DNA of 56,833 bases. Origin: Lachnospiraceae bacterium. GTDB taxonomy: Bacteria > Bacillota > Clostridia > Lachnospirales > Lachnospiraceae. Shown here one piece after another: positions 51,412-56,833 of this stretch. Where the stretch lies: assembly GCA_019423745.1 (NCBI GenBank), contig JAHZAV010000015.1:1-56833 (forward strand), in the 5' to 3' direction. The stretch's first letter is position 1. The number at the start of each line of letters is the position of its first letter. The translations under genes were made by a program, and so were the position numbers. The notes beneath the pieces are model-generated. The model made no database searches. It was not told the origin of the DNA and saw nothing but the letters and a program-made list of their open reading frames with translations.

Positions 51412-52452
51412 ATGGCTAGTGAAGATAAGATCAAAGCGTTGGACGCAGCGATTGCAAAATTAGAGAAAGATTTTGGAAAAGGTACGGTAATGAAACTGGG
51501 AGATCCTAAGGCACAGGTAGCTGTAGAGACAATACCTACGGGATCTTTGAGTCTTGATCTGGCCCTGGGAGTTGGAGGTGTTCCAAGAGGAAGAGTAATT
51601 GAGATTTACGGTCCGGAATCAAGTGGTAAGACTACAGTTGCTCTTCATATGATTGCAGAAGTGCAGAAAAGAGGGGGGATTGCCGGATTTATTGATGCGG
51701 AACATGCGCTGGATCCGGTTTATGCTAAAAATATCGGGGTAGATATTGATGAGTTGTATATTTCCCAGCCTGACAGTGGAGATCAGGCATTGGAAATTTC
51801 AGAAACAATGGTTCGCTCCGGTGCAATGGATATTATTGTTATCGACTCTGTTGCAGCTCTGGTACCAAAACAGGAGATTGAAGGAGATATGGGAGATAGT
51901 CATGTGGGTCTTCAGGCTAGATTGATGTCTCAGGCACTTAGAAAATTGACACCTGTAATTAGTAAATCTAATTGTGTAGTCATCTTTATTAACCAGCTTC
52001 GTGAAAAAGTAGGGGTTATGTTTGGAAATCCGGAGACAACTACGGGTGGCCGGGCTTTGAAGTTCTATGCTTCTGTTAGAATGGATATTCGAAGAACAGA
52101 AACACTGAAACAAGGCGGTGAGATGGTAGGAAATCATGTTCGTGTGAAAATTGTGAAGAACAAGATTGCGCCACCGTTTAAAGAAGCAGAGTTTGATATC
52201 ATGTTTGGAAAAGGAATTTCAAGAGAAGGAGATATTTTAGATCTTGCGGCTAACATTAATCTTGTGAACAAAAGTGGGGCCTGGTATGCCTATAATGGCA
52301 GCAAGATAGGGCAGGGCAGGGAGAATGCCAAAAATTATTTAACAGAACATCCGGATGTTATGGAAGAGCTGGAGGCTAAGGTAAGGGCACATTACCATAT
52401 TGATGGCAGTGCGGCAGAAGATAATGAAGCCGGAAAGAAAGAGGACGAATAA
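51412..52452 (+). CDS. recA: Recombinase A
   Basis: A 346-residue strand-exchange ATPase for homologous recombination and SOS induction. It has G-P-E-S-S-G-K-T-T (Walker A, near residue 68), I-I-V-I-D-S-V-A-A-L (Walker B), Q-A-R-L-M-S-Q-A-L-R-K-L in loop 1 and F-I-N-Q-L-R-E-K with G-N-P-E-T-T-T-G-G in loop 2. The C-terminal tail is acidic, as usual. AAGGAGAG precedes the ATG and a LexA box lies upstream. The stop overlaps the recX ATG by one base. Confidence 0.99.
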   Translation: MASEDKIKALDAAIAKLEKDFGKGTVMKLGDPKAQVAVETIPTGSLSLDLALGVGGVPRGRVIEIYGPESSGKTTVALHMIAEVQKRGGIAGFIDAEHALDPVYAKNIGVDIDELYISQPDSGDQALEISETMVRSGAMDIIVIDSVAALVPKQEIEGDMGDSHVGLQARLMSQALRKLTPVISKSNCVVIFINQLREKVGVMFGNPETTTGGRALKFYASVRMDIRRTETLKQGGEMVGNHVRVKIVKNKIAPPFKEAEFDIMFGKGISREGDILDLAANINLVNKSGAWYAYNGSKIGQGRENAKNYLTEHPDVMEELEAKVRAHYHIDGSAAEDNEAGKKEDE

Positions 52453-53069
52453 TGACAGTGACACAGATCAAAGCTGTGGAAGGAAGAAAAACAAAATATA
52501 AAGTTTTTTTGGATGGACAGCCCGCCTTTGTTTTATACAAAGGTGAGCTGTCCCGTTATCATATCCGAGAGGGTGAAGCACTGGATATGGAAACGCTGGA
52601 GCAAATTAATGAAGTTATTAAAAAAAGGGCAAAACTGCGTGCGCTGCATCTTTTAAATACAATGGAGAGAACAGAGAACCAGCTTCGTACAAAGCTGGAA
52701 GAAAACGGGTATCCTGTAGAAGCAGTTCAGGAAGCACTGGAATATGTAAAATCTTTTGGATATGTTAATGACCAGGGTTATGCAAGGCGTTTTGCTGAGA
52801 ATCGAAAGACCAGCAAAAGCAGAAAAGAAATTCAGGCGCTTCTTCTTCAAAAAGGATTACCCAGGGAAGAGGTGGATTGCGCGTTAGACGAAGTATATTC
52901 TCCTCAGGATTCTTTGGAGGCGATACAGCGTCTTGCAGAGAAAAGGCATTATGATCCAGCCACTGCCACATTTGCAGAAAAACAGAAATTATTTGCTTAT
53001 CTGACAAGAAAAGGCTTTCGATATGAGGATATCCGTCAAGTGATACAAGTTCCCGATTGGAATGCTTGA
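52452..53069 (+). CDS. recX: Regulatory protein RecX
   Basis: A 205-residue RecA modulator. It has an N-terminal extension and then tandem three-helix repeats with the patterns R-T-E-N-Q-L-R-T-K-L, V-K-S-F-G-Y-V-N-D-Q-G-Y-A-R-R-F and S-R-K-E-I-Q-A-L-L-L-Q-K-G. It starts on the last base of the recA stop (TAATG), so the genes are translationally coupled and share the SOS-regulated promoter. The rny promoter begins at its stop codon. Confidence 0.93.
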   Translation: MTVTQIKAVEGRKTKYKVFLDGQPAFVLYKGELSRYHIREGEALDMETLEQINEVIKKRAKLRALHLLNTMERTENQLRTKLEENGYPVEAVQEALEYVKSFGYVNDQGYARRFAENRKTSKSRKEIQALLLQKGLPREEVDCALDEVYSPQDSLEAIQRLAEKRHYDPATATFAEKQKLFAYLTRKGFRYEDIRQVIQVPDWNA

Positions 53070-53094
53070 CATCTTTGTGAAAACAGTATAAAAT
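53066..53094 (+). promoter_or_regulatory. Predicted rny promoter
   Basis: TTGACA (53066-53071), which includes the recX stop codon, is followed after 17 bases by TAAAAT (53089-53094). Confidence 0.6.
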
Positions 53095-53141
53095 TTAACT
53101 GTTGTATTTGTACAATGAAAATTAAATAAGGAGGTGCTCCT

Positions 53142-54695
53142 GTGCCGTATGGAATATTTATTGCTGTAGCAGTAGTGCTTGTTATAGCAGCAGCAGTCAT
53201 CAGTCATTTCGTTACGGTATCCAATCTCAAGAAAAATGCAGAGTCTAAGATTGGAAGTGCGGAAAGCAAAGCTCGCGAGATTATTGATGATGCAGTGAAG
53301 ACAGCAGAGGCTAAAAAGAAGGAATCCCTCTTAGAGATTAAAGAAGAATCTATCAAAACGAAAAATGAGCTCGAAAAAGAAACTAAAGAGCGCCGTGCAG
53401 AACTGCAACGTTATGAGAAGAGAGTCTTATCTAAAGAGGAATCCCTGGACAAAAAGGCCGAAGCGATAGAAAAGCGCGAAGCAGGATTTACAGCAAAAGA
53501 AGAGCAGCTTAGAGCCAGAGAAGCAAAGGTTGAAGAGCTGAGCAAGCAAAGAGTACAGGAACTAGAAAGAATCTCAGGACTTACCTCCGAACAAGCAAAA
53601 GAGTATTTGTTAAAAACTGTTGAAGACGATGTGAAACATGATACTGCAAAAATGATAAAAGAAATGGAAGCGCAGGCAAAGGAAGAAGCAGAGAAAAAGG
53701 CAAAAGGATATGTCGTAACTGCTATTCAAAGATGCGCAGCAGATCATGTGGCTGAGACAACAATTTCTGTTGTGCAGCTCCCAAGCGATGAAATGAAAGG
53801 AAGAATCATCGGACGTGAAGGAAGAAATATCCGGACACTGGAAACTTTAACGGGTGTAGAGCTCATTATTGACGATACACCGGAAGCAGTTGTTTTATCC
53901 GGATTTGATCCGATCCGAAGAGAGGTTGCAAGAATTGCTCTTGAAAAGCTGATTGTTGACGGCCGTATCCATCCTGCAAGAATTGAAGAAATGGTGGAGA
54001 AGGCGCAGAAAGAAGTGGAAGCTGTGATCCGCGAAGAAGGAGAATCGGCTGCACTTGAAGTAGGTGTTCACGGAATTCATCCAGAGCTTATCAGACTTCT
54101 TGGAAGAATGAAATTCCGTACCAGTTATGGACAAAATGCACTGAAACATTCTATTGAAGTTGCACAGCTGGCGGGACTTCTTGCAGGCGAGATAGGGTTG
54201 GATGTACGTCTTGCAAAGAGAGCCGGACTTTTACATGATATTGGTAAATCCATTGATCATGATGTAGAAGGATCTCATATCCAGATTGGTGTAGAGCTTT
54301 GTAGAAAGTACAAGGAATCTCCAACTGTGATTAATGCGGTAGAAGCCCATCATGGCGATGTGGAACCAGAGTCTCTGATTGCGTGTGTTGTTCAGGCGGC
54401 AGATACTATTTCAGCAGCCAGACCAGGTGCAAGAAGAGAAACCATCGAAACATATACAAACAGATTAAAACAATTAGAAGATATCAGCAACCAGTTTAAA
54501 GGTGTTGAGAAATCTTTTGCTATTCAGGCCGGTAGAGAGATTCGTATTATGGTAGTTCCAGAACAAGTATCTGATGCAGATATGGTATTACTGGCAAGAG
54601 ATATTTCCAAACAGATTGAATATGAATTGGAGTATCCAGGACAGATAAAGGTAAATGTGATCCGGGAATCACGGGTTACAGATTATGCCAAATAG
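53142..54695 (+). CDS. rny: Ribonuclease Y
   Basis: A 517-residue membrane-anchored endoribonuclease that starts mRNA decay. An N-terminal hydrophobic segment (about 4-24) is followed by a long charged coiled coil (about 30-190), a KH domain with G-R-I-I-G-R-E-G-R-N-I-R, and an HD domain with H-S-I-E-V-A and L-L-H-D-I-G-K. Translation starts at GTG 53142, fixed by an excellent AAGGAGGTG about 5 bases upstream. It has its own promoter and a strong terminator. The recA-recX-rny neighbourhood is common in Firmicutes. Confidence 0.97.
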   Translation: MPYGIFIAVAVVLVIAAAVISHFVTVSNLKKNAESKIGSAESKAREIIDDAVKTAEAKKKESLLEIKEESIKTKNELEKETKERRAELQRYEKRVLSKEESLDKKAEAIEKREAGFTAKEEQLRAREAKVEELSKQRVQELERISGLTSEQAKEYLLKTVEDDVKHDTAKMIKEMEAQAKEEAEKKAKGYVVTAIQRCAADHVAETTISVVQLPSDEMKGRIIGREGRNIRTLETLTGVELIIDDTPEAVVLSGFDPIRREVARIALEKLIVDGRIHPARIEEMVEKAQKEVEAVIREEGESAALEVGVHGIHPELIRLLGRMKFRTSYGQNALKHSIEVAQLAGLLAGEIGLDVRLAKRAGLLHDIGKSIDHDVEGSHIQIGVELCRKYKESPTVINAVEAHHGDVEPESLIACVVQAADTISAARPGARRETIETYTNRLKQLEDISNQFKGVEKSFAIQAGREIRIMVVPEQVSDADMVLLARDISKQIEYELEYPGQIKVNVIRESRVTDYAK

Positions 54696-54712
54696 ATGAT
54701 AAATCTGAAAAT

Positions 54713-54743
54713 AAAAAGAGTTCCGCTCTCGGAACTCTTTTTA
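54713..54743 (+). terminator. Rho-independent terminator after rny
   Basis: AAAAAGAGTTCCG pairs perfectly with CGGAACTCTTTTT over a 4-base loop. Confidence 0.92.
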
Positions 54744-54835
54744 TTATATAGGGAACTGTTTTGGATGATTGGATGGATAAGAGATTCAGCAGCAGAAGAG
54801 AGAATATGAGTCTTGGGAAAGGAGAGTTTAAAATT

Positions 54836-55381
54836 ATGAGTGAAGAAATTAAAAGAATAAAAAGAGAGCTGGTACATAAAGGAGCGGTAATTGACATGTA
54901 TGAAGATACTATGGAATTTCCGGATGGACATAGGGCGAAATGGGACTATATTCATCATGATGGAGCGGCAGCTGTCATTCCGGCTCTGCCAGATGGAAGG
55001 ATTCTTATGGTAAGGCAATACAGAAATGCTCTGGAGAGAGAAACGATAGAAATTCCGGCAGGGAAACTGGACGACCCCCATGAACCAGGAATTGAATGTG
55101 CTTCCAGAGAACTGGAAGAAGAGACTGGATACCGCTGCGATCAGCTTGAGCCCCTTTTGACGCTGCACACTACAGTTGCATTCTGTAATGAGCGGATCGA
55201 AGTATTTGCTGCCCGCAATCTTGTCCCATCCAAACAGCATCTTGATGAAGATGAATTTATTGATGTGGAAGCTTATTCAATGGAGGAATTAAAAGAAAAG
55301 ATTTTTGCTGGAGAAATTCAGGACTCAAAAACAGTAGCGGCAATTTTGGCTTATGAAGTAAAGTACTGCCAAAACAGATAA
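54836..55381 (+). CDS. nudF: Nudix hydrolase, ADP-ribose pyrophosphatase type
   Basis: A 181-residue Nudix enzyme. The Nudix box runs from G-K-L-D-D through R-E-L-E-E-E-T-G-Y (near residues 82-105). The preceding M-V-R-Q-Y-R and E-I-P-A-G-K motifs are typical of ADP-ribose pyrophosphatases, which hydrolyse ADP-ribose to AMP and ribose 5-phosphate. The ATG at 54836 has GGAGAG 9 bases upstream; a longer frame from 54761 is not supported. It lies before spoIIM and a xerD-like gene, the same nudF-spoIIM-xerD order as in Bacillus subtilis. Confidence 0.87.
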   Translation: MSEEIKRIKRELVHKGAVIDMYEDTMEFPDGHRAKWDYIHHDGAAAVIPALPDGRILMVRQYRNALERETIEIPAGKLDDPHEPGIECASRELEEETGYRCDQLEPLLTLHTTVAFCNERIEVFAARNLVPSKQHLDEDEFIDVEAYSMEELKEKIFAGEIQDSKTVAAILAYEVKYCQNR

Positions 55382-55475
55382 ATAGGAAAAGGGCAAGAAA
55401 GGAAAGTCATATCTTCATATAACCGGCATATAATGAAATATCTTATGGCATATGGATCGGGTATGGAGGTGTGCG

Positions 55476-56015
55476 TTGAAGACAAAAGACTATGGCAGGC
55501 TTTTTTTTGCTTTTTGTATGGGTGGGTTTCTTCTGGGAATCCTGTATACAAATGTTGTGTCGAGAGAATCTCTTTTTTCGGCGAGGATGTTCAGCGAATA
55601 TGATATAGAACAGTATCTGCAGACAGAAATACAGACCATGGAGTATTTTGGTTATCTTTTACCGGTGAGGCTGATGCCATTTGTATTTCTTGCTGTAATT
55701 GGGAAAATAAAATTTCGAAGATGGGCAGCGACAGGAGTGCTGGCCTGGACAGGCTTTCTTCTGGGAATTTTGTTTACGACAGCAATTATGCAGCTGGGTA
55801 TAAAGGGGATATTGGTATGTTTAGTGGCGCTCCTTCCACAGGGTCTGTTTTATGTGGCAGGATATGGTCTTGTTTTGTGGCATTTATACCTTTACCCCAA
55901 AATACGATGGAATATGACAAAAACAATAGCAGTGTTAATACTGATTTTGAGCGGAATGATACTGGAATGTTACACAAATCCCCTTTTTATGAAAATTGTA
56001 CTAAAAACAATTTGA
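55476..56015 (+). CDS. spoIIM: Stage II sporulation protein M-like
   Basis: A 179-residue membrane protein with about five hydrophobic segments, resembling SpoIIM of the engulfment complex that drives septal peptidoglycan remodelling during sporulation. Identification rests on topology, size and the conserved nudF-spoIIM-xerD order more than on motifs. The best start is TTG 55476, with GGAGG six bases upstream; an ATG 24 bases earlier lacks a ribosome binding site. The promoter of the xerD-like gene overlaps its 3' end. Confidence 0.75.
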   Translation: MKTKDYGRLFFAFCMGGFLLGILYTNVVSRESLFSARMFSEYDIEQYLQTEIQTMEYFGYLLPVRLMPFVFLAVIGKIKFRRWAATGVLAWTGFLLGILFTTAIMQLGIKGILVCLVALLPQGLFYVAGYGLVLWHLYLYPKIRWNMTKTIAVLILILSGMILECYTNPLFMKIVLKTI

Positions 56016-56052
56016 TTTTTTTAATTTTTCTTCGTATAATCTAAGTTATACG
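56012..56052 (+). promoter_or_regulatory. Promoter with overlapping operator-like dyad before the xerD-like gene
   Basis: TTGATT (56012-56017) and TATAAT (56035-56040) at 17-base spacing. A perfect dyad, CGTATAA (56033-56039) and TTATACG (56046-56052) with a 6-base spacer, overlaps the -10 and the likely start site. Confidence 0.55.
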
Positions 56053-56069
56053 ATGGGAGATAAAAGAAT

Positions 56070-56807
56070 ATGGAGAAAATAGTTTTAGAGTATGTTGAGT
56101 ATTTAAAAGCGGTAAAGGGAATATCTATAAATACAGAAATGGCGTATCGCCGCGATTTAATGAAACTCGTGCGTTATTTGACAGAACAGGATATATATAA
56201 AGTAGATGAAGTGACTTCTACAAATTTGACCTCATACATGCTTTTTATGGAAAAACAGCAGCTGACCAATACAACCATATCAAGAAATGTTGCTTCTATA
56301 AAAGGGTTTTTTCATTTTTTATTGAAAAAGAAATATATCAATGAAGATGTATCAGATTGTCTGACAAGTCCAAAAGTGGAGAGAAGAGAACCTAAGAGTG
56401 CTACAAAGGAAGATGTGGAGAAGGTTCTGTCTGTACCGTCCGGTAAGACACCGAAGCTTCTTCGTGATAAGGCGATGATAGAGCTTCTGTATTCCACGGG
56501 AATTATGGTAGAAGAACTTGTAGCTCTTAGACTTCAGGATATCAATATGGAGATGGGATATCTTCAGTGCAGTTTTAGTGGAGACGAAACTGCTTATCCA
56601 ATTGATAAACAGGCATTGAAAGCTTTGCGTGCATATTTAAAAAATGGAAGAGAACCTCTTTTAAAAGGGCATAATTCTGATGTGCTTTTCCCGAATATCA
56701 GTGGAAAGAAAATGAGCCGTCAAGGATTTTGGAAGATTTTAAAAGGATATGCTTCAAAAGCTGGAATAAAAGGAACAATTACTCCGAGCATGCTTCGGCA
56801 TTCTTAA
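56070..56807 (+). CDS. XerD-like tyrosine recombinase homologue, truncated and catalytically degenerate
   Basis: A 245-residue protein clearly related to XerD, which is normally about 295 residues. The N-terminal SAM-like DNA-binding domain (about 1-95) is well kept. In the catalytic domain the first active-site arginine is lost: the usual T-G-x-R-V-S-E-L reads T-G-I-M-V-E-E-L. The beta-hairpin lysine region reads S-G-D-E-T-A-Y-P-I-D instead of G-K-x-x-x-R-I-V-P. The H-x-L-R-H motif reads S-M-L-R-H, keeping only the arginine. The frame then stops just after R-H-S, so the second histidine region and the tyrosine are absent; none of the three frames over the last 26 bases resumes the family sequence. 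It may be a decaying copy or a DNA-binding protein without recombinase activity. GGGAG lies before the ATG. Confidence 0.85.
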   Translation: MEKIVLEYVEYLKAVKGISINTEMAYRRDLMKLVRYLTEQDIYKVDEVTSTNLTSYMLFMEKQQLTNTTISRNVASIKGFFHFLLKKKYINEDVSDCLTSPKVERREPKSATKEDVEKVLSVPSGKTPKLLRDKAMIELLYSTGIMVEELVALRLQDINMEMGYLQCSFSGDETAYPIDKQALKALRAYLKNGREPLLKGHNSDVLFPNISGKKMSRQGFWKILKGYASKAGIKGTITPSMLRHS

Positions 56808-56833
56808 AACAGATATAATGAAAAATAGAAGGG

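Noticed and set aside
56070..56807. XerD-like gene as evidence of an integrated phage or mobile element
   Set aside because: It sits in the conserved nudF-spoIIM-xerD neighbourhood and no other phage or transposition genes or att repeats are present.

Overview
This 56.8 kb window is a chromosomal segment from a low-to-moderate GC, spore-forming member of the Clostridia, most likely a gut Lachnospiraceae bacterium. The evidence is spoIVA and spoIIM, a dgt-dnaG-rpoD-trmK-nif3 housekeeping cluster, a clostridial-type recA-recX-rny block with a Gram-positive LexA box, strong AGGAGG ribosome binding sites and AT-rich intergenic DNA. No rRNA, tRNA, CRISPR array, insertion sequence or prophage was seen. 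The genus is inference.

Layout. 1-2463: a SnoaL/NTF2-like protein and, divergently, a two-domain polyphosphate:AMP phosphotransferase. 2469-9680: dgt, dnaG, rpoD, trmK, a Nif3-like protein and a TGS-domain nucleoside kinase. 9805-16568: chorismate synthase (minus) facing away from an L,D-transpeptidase, tgt, yajC and a repeat-rich surface glucosaminidase. 16745-23556: leuB-ilvD-ilvB-serC-serA, an amino-acid biosynthesis run. 23824-31120: a polysaccharide deacetylase, a divergent PRPP synthetase, a DUF512 radical-SAM-like protein, der, plsY and gpsA. 31241-44906: an accessory region with a LysR regulator, a TIM-barrel isomerase/dehydratase, an old-yellow-enzyme/Fe-S enoate reductase broken by one in-frame TAA, a YdiB-like dehydrogenase, a YdiN-like MFS carrier, a TRAP transporter, a two-component system with a PepSY lipoprotein, and a convergent ydiB-aroD pair. 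45096-51224: spoIVA, an ABC exporter, mgsA and a sodium:solute symporter. 51412-56807: recA, recX, rny, a Nudix hydrolase, spoIIM and a truncated XerD-like protein that has lost its catalytic residues.

Main interpretation. The 31-45 kb region resembles a dissimilatory quinate/shikimate locus. Two dehydrogenases of the quinate/shikimate (YdiB) type, a type I dehydroquinase, a TIM-barrel enzyme of the superfamily that contains 3-dehydroshikimate dehydratases, and an enoate reductase able in principle to reduce an alpha,beta-unsaturated ring acid are grouped with two carboxylate-type transport systems and a LysR regulator. The proposed role is anaerobic use of plant cyclohexane carboxylates as carbon source or electron sink. 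That role is inference; the gene content is seen directly. In this strain the reductase reading frame is interrupted, so the pathway may be broken or rerouted.

Other points for a second look are a family of dispersed palindromes centred on TTTAAA at three intergenic sites, back-to-back aroC/L,D-transpeptidase promoters that share one -35 region, and a promoter-overlapping dyad in front of the dead XerD-like gene.
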